IMG/VR virus record: IMGVR_UViG_3300033144_005855 | Location: 1-30,542 of that record | Direction: 5' to 3' (one strand) | Origin: a virus | Length of the DNA: 30,542 nt | In this document: in pieces, positions 5,637 to 15,018 of the stretch | Layout of the letters: each line of letters begins with the position of its first letter | Numbering within the stretch: the stretch's first letter is position 1 | Notes under the pieces: generated by a model | Seen by the model: only the letters and a program-made list of their open reading frames with translations | What the model was told of the DNA's origin: nothing | Database searches by the model: none | Made by a program: the position numbers and the translations under genes

Positions 5637-8519
5637 ATGGCAGCGGATGACTTAACGATTCGGATTGGAGCGAAAGCAGACCAATTTAGAGCTGAATTAA
5701 AAAAGATTAAAAAAAGCACTGCCGGACTTGAGAAAAGTCTCGCAAAAACTGCCAAAATTTCTGCCGCTGCTTTTGTTGGACTTGCTGCCGCTGCGGGGCT
5801 AGCCGTAAAAAGCTTTGCAAAATTTGAATCGGGTTTTACAAATGTCCAAACCCTATTAGATAAGTCATCCTTTAAAACAAAAAGCTTTACTAAAGGCATA
5901 GCCGACATGAAGGACGGCTTACTTGAACTCGGTGCGGCTTCAGGTGAAAGTTTTGAAGTTTTAAATGAAGCATTATTCGATACAGTTTCAGCAGGAATTG
6001 ATGCTGAAGAATCAATCGCATTTTTAGCGGCAGCGACTAATCTTGCGATCGCTGGTGCTACTGATACATCGGTCGCTGTAAACGGTATGACTTCCGCAAT
6101 GAATGCTTTCGGAATAGAGGCCGATCAAGCGATTGAAGTTTCCCAGAAATTTTTCGTTGCTCAGAAAGCTGGTAAGACTACAGTTGCGGAACTCGCTCAA
6201 GGTTTTGGTAAAGCTGGAGCGACTGCCGCTGCCTATGGTGTAAGTCTTGATGAATTACTTGCATCTGTCTCAGCAGTTACTTTAGGTGGTGTAAAAACTT
6301 CCGCAGCTTATACTGGATTTAATGCGGCTTTAGTTTCAATTTCAAAACCGACTGCCGATGCGGCGGCCGAAGCGAAAAGACTTGGTATCGAATTTAATAC
6401 CACTGCTTTAAGAACTCAAGGATTGGAAGGTTTCCTAAAAACTTTAACAAGTGCAAACGGTTTTACTCAAAAGTCAGTTGAAAGGTTATTTGGTTCAGTC
6501 GAAGCGCAAAAAGTTATTTTTGCTTTAACTGGCGCTCAAGCAGACGCCTTTTCAAAACAAATTGTAGATTTAGCAGATAAACAAAAATTGGCAGCAACTT
6601 TTACAGCAGCTCTTGAGGTAAAACAAAAAACGACAGAACAATCTATGAAAAGATTGAAATCTGCATCGGGAGCTGTGGCGATTACTATTGGGGAACAACT
6701 AGCGCCAACTGTAAACAACCTTGCAACGACTTTAACTGATTTAGTAAAACGGTTTAATGATTTAGATAAGGAACAAGTTCAAAGTATTGTTACCGCTGCG
6801 AAATGGGTCGGTAGTATATTGGCAGGAATTGCATCGGCAACGGCTTTCGCTTTAGCGGCCATTAAAGTCTCAGCAATAATAGCAAGTTTAACAGCAGCGT
6901 TTGGCCCGGCAGCTTTAGGGGCAAGCGCTTTATGGGTAGCATTGACAGGGCCGATTGGGATTGCAGTCGCAGGAATTGCAGCGGTTGCGGCAGGGGCTTA
7001 CGCTTTATTTAGAGTTTTTAAGGAACCTGAACCAGCAAAAGGAATTCAGGAAATAAATAAAGAGCTTGATAAACTAAAAGAAAAAGAGAAAAAACTTGCA
7101 AACGCGGCCCATATAAATAGGCTTGGCCAAAAGAATCTATCTCAAATTAGATTGGAAAAAATCCAAGAAGAAATAAAAGAATTAGAAAAATTAAAAAAAG
7201 CAGGAATTGAGGCAACTAAAGATTTTGGGACGGGAGAACTTTTACTCGAACCAAAAATTAAAGATGCTGGTGGAAATCCTGTCGATGACATTGTTGACGG
7301 AATTTTAAATGGAAAGGATGCGATTGAAATTCCTATCCGGCCAGTGCCGACTGAAGGTGAAGAAGGCTTTATTGGGCCAATACAAGGCCCCGATGTGATC
7401 GCTGGTGCAGCTCCCGACGAAGTTGAAGACAAAGCGGCAGACCAAGAAGCAAAAAAACTTGAAGCCGCAAGACTTTCTGAAATGGAAAGAGTTGCTCTTG
7501 CAAAAGAAGCGACTGATAAAAGAATCGAGATAGCAAGAACTGAAAATCAACAATTATTAGAAATAAATAAAGCTAAAAGTGATGGGCTATCGCAACAAGA
7601 AATAGATTTCTTAATGCAGCGTCAATCTCTTGATGAAGAGTTTAAAGCAGCGCAAGGGATTTCAGATAAAACAGAACGAGACCTTGCACTTGAAAATTTA
7701 AGAATAAAAAATCAAACATTGCTTGCGGAAGAAATGGCTTTCAATGAAGCAAAAGTTGAGCAGGACGCTATCAATAGAGAAGAGAAAGCTGTTCTTGACG
7801 AGGAACTTCAAGCGCTCTCAGATGAGCAGCGAGCGGCTTTAAATGAAGAAGACCTTAAGTCATTACAAGCTCACGTTTTAACAAAACAAGAAGTTGAAAA
7901 TCAAGAAGCAAATACAAAATTAAAAACTCAAATAAATGAAAGAAATCAATTCAAAAAAGACGAATTGAAATTCGGAACAGAAGTTGCGGAAGCTAAGAAA
8001 TTTTTTAATTCTCAAGAAGTTCAAGGCGTAAAAAGCACGGCCGGACAGCTTGCAGCACTGAGTCAGTCTAAAAATTCTAAATTAAAAGCAATCGGGAAAG
8101 CGGCAGCAAGTGTAAATGCCGCCATCGCAACTTCAGAAGGTGCGATTAAAGCTTATACTTCTCTTGCGGGCATACCAATCGTAGGACCAGCACTCGGAGC
8201 GGCAGCGGCAGGCGCCTTAATAGTTTTTGGTGTTGAGCAGCAAGCAAATATTGCGAGAATGCAGCGTGGTGGTATCGTTCCAAATGGGCAAGGTGGATTA
8301 AGAGACAGAGTCCCAGCATTATTACAACCAGGGGAATTGGTTGTCCCGAGTGGAATAACTCCTGATTTTCTACAAGCAAATGGAAGGCCTGAAGTTGACT
8401 CAGAAACTGGAACAGGTGGAGGCATTGAGAGAGTTGAAATAGGTTTCACTGATAATGCTTTTGAAATTATAGAAAGGAAGCGTGAAGAAGAAGTCGCTTT
8501 AGGAATTAGGGAGGCGTAA
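5637..8519 (+). CDS. Tail tape measure protein
   Basis: The 960-residue protein starts ADDLTIRIGAKADQFRAELKKIKKSTAGLEKSLAKTAK, the usual tape-measure N-terminus. It continues through a conserved PhageMin_Tail-type region (AKFESGFTNVQTLLDK ... GITAEES-like ... VAELAQGFGKAGATAAAYGVSLDELLASVSAVTLGG, about residues 60-230). Strongly hydrophobic Ala/Gly-rich segments follow near residues 395-470 (membrane-insertion type), then Lys/Glu-rich coiled coil (about 480-810) and a final hydrophobic Ala-rich segment (IPIVGPALGAAAAGALIVFGV). It sets tail length and helps deliver DNA. At the usual ~1.5 angstrom per residue the tail would be around 140 nm, which is inference. It overlaps the next gene as TAATG. 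Confidence 0.92.
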   Translation: MAADDLTIRIGAKADQFRAELKKIKKSTAGLEKSLAKTAKISAAAFVGLAAAAGLAVKSFAKFESGFTNVQTLLDKSSFKTKSFTKGIADMKDGLLELGAASGESFEVLNEALFDTVSAGIDAEESIAFLAAATNLAIAGATDTSVAVNGMTSAMNAFGIEADQAIEVSQKFFVAQKAGKTTVAELAQGFGKAGATAAAYGVSLDELLASVSAVTLGGVKTSAAYTGFNAALVSISKPTADAAAEAKRLGIEFNTTALRTQGLEGFLKTLTSANGFTQKSVERLFGSVEAQKVIFALTGAQADAFSKQIVDLADKQKLAATFTAALEVKQKTTEQSMKRLKSASGAVAITIGEQLAPTVNNLATTLTDLVKRFNDLDKEQVQSIVTAAKWVGSILAGIASATAFALAAIKVSAIIASLTAAFGPAALGASALWVALTGPIGIAVAGIAAVAAGAYALFRVFKEPEPAKGIQEINKELDKLKEKEKKLANAAHINRLGQKNLSQIRLEKIQEEIKELEKLKKAGIEATKDFGTGELLLEPKIKDAGGNPVDDIVDGILNGKDAIEIPIRPVPTEGEEGFIGPIQGPDVIAGAAPDEVEDKAADQEAKKLEAARLSEMERVALAKEATDKRIEIARTENQQLLEINKAKSDGLSQQEIDFLMQRQSLDEEFKAAQGISDKTERDLALENLRIKNQTLLAEEMAFNEAKVEQDAINREEKAVLDEELQALSDEQRAALNEEDLKSLQAHVLTKQEVENQEANTKLKTQINERNQFKKDELKFGTEVAEAKKFFNSQEVQGVKSTAGQLAALSQSKNSKLKAIGKAAASVNAAIATSEGAIKAYTSLAGIPIVGPALGAAAAGALIVFGVEQQANIARMQRGGIVPNGQGGLRDRVPALLQPGELVVPSGITPDFLQANGRPEVDSETGTGGGIERVEIGFTDNAFEIIERKREEEVALGIREA

Positions 8520-9352
8520 TGGTAGACTCAACAAAAGTCGGACAAGTTAAATGGTATCTAAAAAACAAAATAGATCTTGAAAATGAAGATGCTCAAATTA
8601 CTTCGACAGATTTAGTGGCAAGTAATAATGGTCAAGAATTTGTAAATTTAATGAGAAATAGAAATAATTTTTCAGCATGGCTTACAACTGACTCGACTGA
8701 CGCTGCCAATACTGAACTTCTTATTGAGTTTGGTGATGAGAGATTTTTGACTGATATTATTATCGTTGGTCATAACTTAAAAGCTTATACAATCCAATAT
8801 CGCAAAGGTATCGGTTCTTATACTGATTTTAGCACTCCTGTAAATGTCACGGCCGGAACCGATGGAACGACAACTCATTCTTTTACTCAAATAAGCGCAA
8901 CCGATGTGAAAATAATAATAACAGGAACTCAAATTGCCGATGAAGATAAAATCATAAAACAATTGATATTAACTGAGTCGATAGGACAGTTTGAAGGTTG
9001 GCCAGTAATTAAAAAACCTGAAATAAACACTAATAAAAGAAAATCAAAGATGCTTTCAGGTAAGGTGAGAGTTGTTGAATCCCTTGAGAGTTTTTCTTGT
9101 ACTTTAGATGTCAGGCATTGGAAAATCCAAGAAGACTTGGATATTATCGAAGAAATTTATTTTAAAAGAGAAGGCGTTTTGATGTATATAAATGCCGACC
9201 ACCCTGAGCAATTCTTTTTAGATTTAAAAGGTTTTAGAAAAGAAGACATATTTCTAGTAAGGCCTATTGATAACTATAATAATACTTTGGTGTCAGGCTT
9301 GTATCAAGCTGGTATAAAGCGCTCTATGAAAGTTGCCGAGGTTATTACATGA
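8519..9352 (+). CDS. Distal tail-like protein with discoidin/galactose-binding-like domain
   Basis: The 277-residue protein is the first gene after the tape measure, the usual place of the distal tail protein. Residues about 45-155 (FSAWLTTDSTDAANTELLIEFGDERFLTDIIIVGHNLKAYTIQYRKG ... DVKIIITGTQIADEDKIIKQLILTESIG) read like an F5/8-type galactose-binding beta sandwich. A C-terminal domain follows (LSGKVRVVESLESFSCTLDVRHWKIQEDLDIIEEIY). Its exact family is not recognised. The ATG at 8519-8521 overlaps the tape-measure stop. The last codons overlap the next gene by 4 nt. Confidence 0.6.
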   Translation: MVDSTKVGQVKWYLKNKIDLENEDAQITSTDLVASNNGQEFVNLMRNRNNFSAWLTTDSTDAANTELLIEFGDERFLTDIIIVGHNLKAYTIQYRKGIGSYTDFSTPVNVTAGTDGTTTHSFTQISATDVKIIITGTQIADEDKIIKQLILTESIGQFEGWPVIKKPEINTNKRKSKMLSGKVRVVESLESFSCTLDVRHWKIQEDLDIIEEIYFKREGVLMYINADHPEQFFLDLKGFRKEDIFLVRPIDNYNNTLVSGLYQAGIKRSMKVAEVIT

Positions 9353-10569
9353 GTCGATTTAGAACTTTTATTATTCCATTTAAAGATGACGGGACTTATG
9401 GGGAAGAAGTTGAAGTTACTTCTGACACTAATTTTGGTTCGATAAGTAAAGTTAAGCAACAATTAGATCAAAATGAATTTAAAGTTGGGGTTTTAACATT
9501 TAATGACCTTAATATAAAACTTAGAAATGAGCATGGGAAATATTCCGACCCAACGGTGCCAGAATCAATTTTTAGATACAGAAGAAGTGGAGCTATTTTT
9601 AGATTATATTGGGAAATTGCAGACCATCCCCCATATTGTGGAGTGGCTTTAGCTGGTGATACTTTTATAAGTGAAACAAAACTAATTTATGAAGGATTAA
9701 TAAACGACGATGCGACAAAAACAAATATCAGAGATCAAAATACCAGCTTAAAAGTCTTAGGTCTTGAAAGTATTATCACTGCGATTGAAGTTCCATTCGC
9801 TGATTTATCTATAGGCCAAACTTTAAGTAATGCAATCTTTAAAATTTTAGATCAAAACACTATAACTGATTTTATATCTGTTCTTGAGAGTAATATCTCT
9901 GTCGGTTTTAATACAACGATGGACTCAGTGGCGCATTTTGAAAGCGAGACAGGGAAGGAAGCTCTTGACGAGTTATTATTAATCTCAAATTCAATTCTAT
10001 ATATAAAGGAAAGGGTTTTATATATCACGGGAAGAACTGCAAGTGCCGACAGTCAATTCACTTTCTATGGGCCAGCTTCAATCAATGGACTGGAAAATTT
10101 AATTTCCATTTCAGATATAAGGACAGGACTATCTAAAGCTTATAATTTTTGGACTTGGAAGGATGAAACTTTCAATGTCGTAAATAGTTCTTCAATTGCA
10201 AGCTTTGGCGTTAAAAAAAGAGCTGTCGATTCTAAGGCCATCACGAATTTAACAAAACAGCAAAATATTTTAGCAGATTTAGCGACTGAGTTTGGTGACC
10301 CAAAAGAAAGTTTCAGAATAAAAGTAGCCATGAATTATAAAACCATGGAATTATTTTTCTTGGATAAAATAAATATTGATTACCCTACTGTTTATGTAGC
10401 TTCAGAAGGTGATAATATTCCTGTTTATGAAATAAGTAAGTATGACGAGGGCGTTTATCCAATACCAGAAAGCACTTTGACCATTGATGTAAATAGAAAT
10501 TTTAAAATACTTGGCGTTAATATAAGCACTAAAAATCAAACGATTGAATTTAATATAAAGGAAATTTAA
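9349..10569 (+). CDS. Tail hub / baseplate-like protein
   Basis: The 406-residue protein follows the distal-tail candidate and precedes the collar fibre, as tail hub proteins do. It has no catalytic motif that I recognise. The N-terminal part (SKVKQQLDQNEFKVGVLTFNDLNIKLRNEHGKYSD) resembles the N-terminal barrel of tail-hub proteins. The middle (VAHFESETGKEALDELLLISNSILYIKERVLYITGR) resembles the hub segment that precedes the C-terminal barrel, in the gp27/gpD-like pattern '...l.eLl.......y...g.ly'. Function is assigned by position plus these patterns. Confidence 0.55.
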   Translation: MSRFRTFIIPFKDDGTYGEEVEVTSDTNFGSISKVKQQLDQNEFKVGVLTFNDLNIKLRNEHGKYSDPTVPESIFRYRRSGAIFRLYWEIADHPPYCGVALAGDTFISETKLIYEGLINDDATKTNIRDQNTSLKVLGLESIITAIEVPFADLSIGQTLSNAIFKILDQNTITDFISVLESNISVGFNTTMDSVAHFESETGKEALDELLLISNSILYIKERVLYITGRTASADSQFTFYGPASINGLENLISISDIRTGLSKAYNFWTWKDETFNVVNSSSIASFGVKKRAVDSKAITNLTKQQNILADLATEFGDPKESFRIKVAMNYKTMELFFLDKINIDYPTVYVASEGDNIPVYEISKYDEGVYPIPESTLTIDVNRNFKILGVNISTKNQTIEFNIKEI

Positions 10570-10570
10570 A

Positions 10571-11338
10571 ATGGGAACTAATAACATACCATCGGCAGTC
10601 AGTAATCAAACTATAAAAGCTTCAGATCATAATGCAATAAGATCGGCTTTTATTGGTGATCAAGTCCCAAGAGATGCTTCTGCGAATGCTTCCGATGCCG
10701 CTGGTAACATGGGCACGAGCGCTTTTAGATGGCTTCAAGGTTATATTAAAAATCTTTTTATAGGTGAAGTTGCTGACAATATTTCTATTGTTGCCGATGG
10801 AAGTGACATGATTATAAATGTCGGTGGTGCTGAGCGTGCAAGAATACCTCAATCAGTTGAGCTTCTCCCACCGGGAATGGTCGTTGCATTTTCTGGAAGT
10901 ACTGACGTTGCCGAGTGGCTTATTTGCGACGGGCGTGAAGTTGATAGAACAACTTATGCAAGACTTTTTACCACAATCGGGATTCAATATGGTGAAGGTA
11001 ACACGACTACAACTTTTAATATTCCAGATTTTCGTGGCCGTTTTTTAAGGGGTGCCGATGACGCTGGAACTCCTGAAGGGAACGCAAGTCGTGACCCAGA
11101 CTCAGGTTCAAGGACTGCAATGAATACTGGTGGCGTTGCAGGAAATTTAGTTGGTTCAATTCAAAGTCATCAATATGCCTCGCATAATCATAGTTACTCG
11201 GCAGGAAGTGGGCAAGCTTCAAACGCTGGCCCCGGAACAACTTTGGTATCAGGTTTCACGGGACACGCCACAAGCTCCTCTGGTGGGAATGAAACAAGGC
11301 CTTTAAATGCTTACGTAAATTATATAATTAAAACATAG
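10571..11338 (+). CDS. Tail collar-domain fibre protein
   Basis: The 255-residue protein contains a clear phage tail collar domain: PGMVVAFSGSTDVAEWLICDGREVDRTTYARLFTTIGIQYGEGNTTTTFNIPDFRGRFLRG (about residues 98-160). It ends in the typical His-rich/metal-loop region SHQYASHNHSYSAG and the signature GNETRPLNAYVNYIIK. An N-terminal segment (NNIPSAVSNQTIKASDHNAIRSAFIGDQVPRD) fits fibre attachment. The family forms short fibres or collar structures at the tail tip and may contact the host surface. The next gene starts after a GGGGAAGG ribosome-binding site. Confidence 0.88.
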   Translation: MGTNNIPSAVSNQTIKASDHNAIRSAFIGDQVPRDASANASDAAGNMGTSAFRWLQGYIKNLFIGEVADNISIVADGSDMIINVGGAERARIPQSVELLPPGMVVAFSGSTDVAEWLICDGREVDRTTYARLFTTIGIQYGEGNTTTTFNIPDFRGRFLRGADDAGTPEGNASRDPDSGSRTAMNTGGVAGNLVGSIQSHQYASHNHSYSAGSGQASNAGPGTTLVSGFTGHATSSSGGNETRPLNAYVNYIIKT

Positions 11339-11347
11339 GGGAAGGTT

Positions 11348-11824
11348 ATGGCCTTAACAAAATTTTCAGATCTGCCAGTAAGATCTAATGGGAGCAAAAT
11401 TGAAGCGTCGTGGTTCAATTCAATGCGAACTTTATTGGTTCAAATTTTTGGTGATATTCAGGGAGAATCAAGTCTGTCAGTAGGGCAGACCGATACGAAT
11501 CAAACTGTAACTGAAATTGCGAATGTCGATAAACTAGATTTTTCAATGATTGACGTTGAATATATGTTAAGGCGAAGGACTGACACCACTGAAGTGATGC
11601 AGTCAGGACGGTTCTCCATCCAATATTTAATAAGTGCAAACTCATGGCGAATAAAAGGCGATCAAGAAAATATAAATGGCGATGACGGCCAAATTGAATT
11701 TAGTTTATTAGAAGATACTGGTGGCGGTTCAAATTTAGTGACATTAAGATATTCAACAACGACAATAAGTGGCGCAAGTCATACTGGCGATTTAAAAGTG
11801 AGGGCTAAAAAATGGATTGCATAA
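11348..11824 (+). CDS. Tail-fibre-associated protein of unknown family
   Basis: The 158-residue protein has the start TKFSDLPVRSNGSKIEASWFNSMRTLLVQIFG, a motif often seen at the N-terminus of fibre-attachment proteins ('I....fN.l...lv...'; compare the related NAIRSAFIG in the preceding fibre). The rest is beta-rich (VEYMLRRRTDTTEVMQSGRFSIQYLI ... NLVTLRYSTTTISGASHTGDLKVRAKKW). I do not recognise a family. The strong AGGGGAAGG site and a 13-nt overlap with the next fibre gene support co-translation of a tail-tip module. Confidence 0.6.
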   Translation: MALTKFSDLPVRSNGSKIEASWFNSMRTLLVQIFGDIQGESSLSVGQTDTNQTVTEIANVDKLDFSMIDVEYMLRRRTDTTEVMQSGRFSIQYLISANSWRIKGDQENINGDDGQIEFSLLEDTGGGSNLVTLRYSTTTISGASHTGDLKVRAKKWIA

Positions 11825-14800
11825 AAAACTTAATACTTATTTTTTTATTATCTATCGGTTCCTGTAGTCAAAGTTATGCTTGGGATAAGTCTAATAGTGT
11901 CGGTTCACCAGCACTTGATGCTTCAGCTATTTTTCAAGTAAACACTACGACTAAGGCCTCAATGCCTTGCCCTAAAATGACACTGGCAGAACGAGATTTA
12001 ATCTCTGCTCCCGTAAGTGGTATTTGTATTTATGACACGACGACAGACAGTTTTGAAAATTATGACGGGACTGTTTGGAAAAAAATGGGCGGTGGTTTAA
12101 GCACTTGGGAAACCGTTACTGTTTATCGAATAGACGATGTCGTTCACGAAAGCAATAAAATATATAAAGCTTTGACCGATCATACTTCTACAGTTTTTGC
12201 AGTCGATTTAGCAGCAAATGAGTGGATTGAAATTTCAGATGACCTTAATCGAGAAACGAGTGTCACTGATACGGCTTTAGTACTATGGGATGGAACTGGT
12301 GGCGATGATGTAAAAGATTCAAGCATATTAGTGGACGGTTCAAGTAATATAACTGGAGTCAACGATTTAACAATGACAGGGGCTTTAACTTCAGTCGGTT
12401 TTAATTCAGATATTTTAGATTTATTGCAAGTAACTACTCCATCGAATCCCAGCGCAAGTAGGGATAAACTTTATTTTAAAAGTGACGACAAACTTTATAA
12501 ATTAACAAATGGTGGAGTTGAGACAGAGGTAGGCGCTAGCGTATCTTTTGCAAATGACAATCGAATTTTAAGATCTGATACAATTGGTTCTGATAATTTA
12601 CAACAATCAGGAATAACTTTAAATGACACTGACGATATTAGTGGCGTTAATGATATTGAAGCTCTTGGAACGATCACTGTCCAAACTCCCACTGCTTTAG
12701 ACTTCAAGGAAGTTGGAGAAAAATATAAAGGTGAAGAAAATTTTTTCTTAAGAGGCCAGTCAGATTATGGTTTGGTGGCCGACTGGACTGGTTCAAATTT
12801 GACTCAAGATGCCACTGCCTCAAACTTTTTGACTGGTGAATTTTCTGTTTGGAAATGGACTGACACGACAACTATTTCGAATGACCTTGTCAGTGCTGTC
12901 ATTGATATACCTAAAGGCTTAAGAAGCTCTGATATTGGTTATCAATTCAGATATAAATACGATGGTGATGACGACGACATTGATACTTTAATTCAATGCG
13001 TGGACGACTCAGCTTTTTTAGTTTCAGATGGTGAACATAAGCTTGAAGCATTTACTGAGACAACGGGTTCAGCTTTTGCTTCTGGCGAATTTGCTCCCGC
13101 TGGTTGTACTCAAGTTAAATTTATTTTCAAAGTAGCGATTGCAAATTCAGGCAAAGAATTATTTTTTGATAGCGTAAAAATAACTCCATTCAATGCAACT
13201 ACAAAAAAATTACAAATAAAAGAAAGTTATAGAATTGACGGATTAACTGGACACGGTTCAACAAATACGGTTATTCCTTATTATGCAAATCAAAGAACGA
13301 ACACGTTAAACGTATCAGGAACTATTGCAAACGATTCTACTAATGGTTTTTCTTTTACTGCTAAAACAAGAACTCTAATTACTTTTACTCATGTCTCGGA
13401 TGCTTCAGGAGTAGCATTAAAAAATATTGGAATAAGTTTAAATTCAAATCAATTAACAACCAGTATTGTTTCAATAGATAATGACGACAGACTTGCTGTT
13501 GCGATAGGAACTGCGGGCGGTTATTCAGTAACGGTCACTTGGTCAGGAATCATGGAAGCTGGCGATGTGATAAGACCTCATTTGCAAGACAATTATACTC
13601 ACAATAATAATGCCATAAATAGTGTTTCAATTTCAACTCTCACTGATTCAAGTACACTTGTAAGAAAAACTAATCCTAACGAAGTTGATTCCATGATAAG
13701 ATTTCATACTGGAAATGGTCATGGTTCTAGCTCAACAAAAATAAGAAGATTTACTAATTATACAATTGACAATTCCGTTGCATTTGCATCGGCTTCTGCT
13801 CAAACAATAACCACTAATGCTATTGAATGCATTGACTCATCTACATTGGGCTTGGTTTGCGAGGTTTTATCAGATGGGACTTATCATATTTCTTATACAG
13901 AAGTAAGTTCTGGGGGAAGTATATTAAGCGCTGGTCTCTCATTAAATTCAACTGAATTGACTACTTCGATTCAATCTATAAATGCGGATGACAGATTATC
14001 CACTTTGGCTTTGATTGCAGGAAATTTTCCCGGTGTTTCAAAATGGTCAGGCGCTTTAAAAAAAGGGGATAAAATAAGACCTCATACTGACAGTAATGTG
14101 GAATCTTTGGATGCAAGAGCAACTTTTACAATATCAAAAGCAAGAGTAAGCCCTCACGTTTCTATTCCTATCGACGATGAGTTTCAAAATGAATTTAGTG
14201 CAAGAATTGCTAATAATGGAACTGCGACAATAACAAGTGACAATGGTTCATTTATACAATCTGTGAATCGTTCCGCTCTTGGTTATGTCGACGTGGTTTT
14301 TGTTGCCGGTTTTTTTACTGCTATACCAGCGGTTGGGCAAAATCTTGAGTCGTCTGGAACTTTTTTGTCTATTCATACTTTAACAACTTCTGGTTTTACT
14401 GCTGAGATAAGAAACCATTTGGGAGCTTCTGGCGATTTTGATTTTTCATTTACACTGTCAAGGCAAGGGACAGGTTTTAAAAAGAAGACAGGAATAGTGA
14501 CAGGGAAATTTGCAGCGACAAGAACTTGCATAATTGAAGATAGGAAAAGTTCTGTTGGAGGTGGAACCTCGACATCAACAACTGTTCATACGAGAACTTT
14601 AAATACAGCAAATGGAGATTGTGAATTTTTGACATTACAAAACGGAACGACTGGAATAGGTGGGACTGCAAACCAACTCGATTTAGTGAAAGGAAAATAT
14701 ATTATAAATTGTTCAGCTCCATCGTATAAATCAGAGCAATCTCAAATTCATTTGTATAACACTTCTGATTCTACGATTGATTTAACAGGGACCGCTGGCC

Positions 14801-14997
14801 ATACCGCCAACGCAGGAAACTCGGCAACAATTTCTCTCCTGTCCGGAAATTTTACATTAATTGCCACTAAGACTTTTGAATTAAGACAATTCATTACTGT
14901 TGGTAGTGCAAATGGTTTAGGAGTTACAGCGAATCATGCAAGTAATCCGGCAACGTATGATATATTTTCAAAATGTGAAATAAATAAAGTAAGATAA
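11812..14997 (+). CDS. Large tail fibre/adhesin-like protein with N-terminal signal peptide
   Basis: The 1061-residue protein begins with a typical signal sequence, MDCIKNLILIFLLSIGSCSQSYA, with either a lipobox-like IGSC or Ala cleavage before WDKS. Residues about 23-95 (SPALDASAIFQVNTTTKASMPCPKMTLAERDLISAPVSGICIYDT...YDGTVWK) match a pattern frequent in phage and bacterial fibre proteins. Next comes a short module (TVYRIDDVVHESNKIYKALTDHTS) like carbohydrate-binding or fibre modules. Two related domains follow at about residues 478-592 and 627-760, sharing HGS-T, I-SLNS-(Q/E)LTTSI-SI--DDRL, W-G and G--IRPH. It starts inside the previous gene behind a GAGGG site. A signal peptide on a fibre is unusual: either it is exported, or the N-terminus is retained as an anchor. 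Confidence 0.75.
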   Translation: MDCIKNLILIFLLSIGSCSQSYAWDKSNSVGSPALDASAIFQVNTTTKASMPCPKMTLAERDLISAPVSGICIYDTTTDSFENYDGTVWKKMGGGLSTWETVTVYRIDDVVHESNKIYKALTDHTSTVFAVDLAANEWIEISDDLNRETSVTDTALVLWDGTGGDDVKDSSILVDGSSNITGVNDLTMTGALTSVGFNSDILDLLQVTTPSNPSASRDKLYFKSDDKLYKLTNGGVETEVGASVSFANDNRILRSDTIGSDNLQQSGITLNDTDDISGVNDIEALGTITVQTPTALDFKEVGEKYKGEENFFLRGQSDYGLVADWTGSNLTQDATASNFLTGEFSVWKWTDTTTISNDLVSAVIDIPKGLRSSDIGYQFRYKYDGDDDDIDTLIQCVDDSAFLVSDGEHKLEAFTETTGSAFASGEFAPAGCTQVKFIFKVAIANSGKELFFDSVKITPFNATTKKLQIKESYRIDGLTGHGSTNTVIPYYANQRTNTLNVSGTIANDSTNGFSFTAKTRTLITFTHVSDASGVALKNIGISLNSNQLTTSIVSIDNDDRLAVAIGTAGGYSVTVTWSGIMEAGDVIRPHLQDNYTHNNNAINSVSISTLTDSSTLVRKTNPNEVDSMIRFHTGNGHGSSSTKIRRFTNYTIDNSVAFASASAQTITTNAIECIDSSTLGLVCEVLSDGTYHISYTEVSSGGSILSAGLSLNSTELTTSIQSINADDRLSTLALIAGNFPGVSKWSGALKKGDKIRPHTDSNVESLDARATFTISKARVSPHVSIPIDDEFQNEFSARIANNGTATITSDNGSFIQSVNRSALGYVDVVFVAGFFTAIPAVGQNLESSGTFLSIHTLTTSGFTAEIRNHLGASGDFDFSFTLSRQGTGFKKKTGIVTGKFAATRTCIIEDRKSSVGGGTSTSTTVHTRTLNTANGDCEFLTLQNGTTGIGGTANQLDLVKGKYIINCSAPSYKSEQSQIHLYNTSDSTIDLTGTAGHTANAGNSATISLLSGNFTLIATKTFELRQFITVGSANGLGVTANHASNPATYDIFSKCEINKVR

Positions 14998-15018
14998 AAA
15001 ATAAAAAAGGGGAAAGTT

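Noticed and set aside
14477-14671. Minus-strand reading frames inside the fibre, tape measure and other long genes
   Set aside because: They are antisense shadows of clear + strand genes, with no ribosome-binding site, domain or promoter support.
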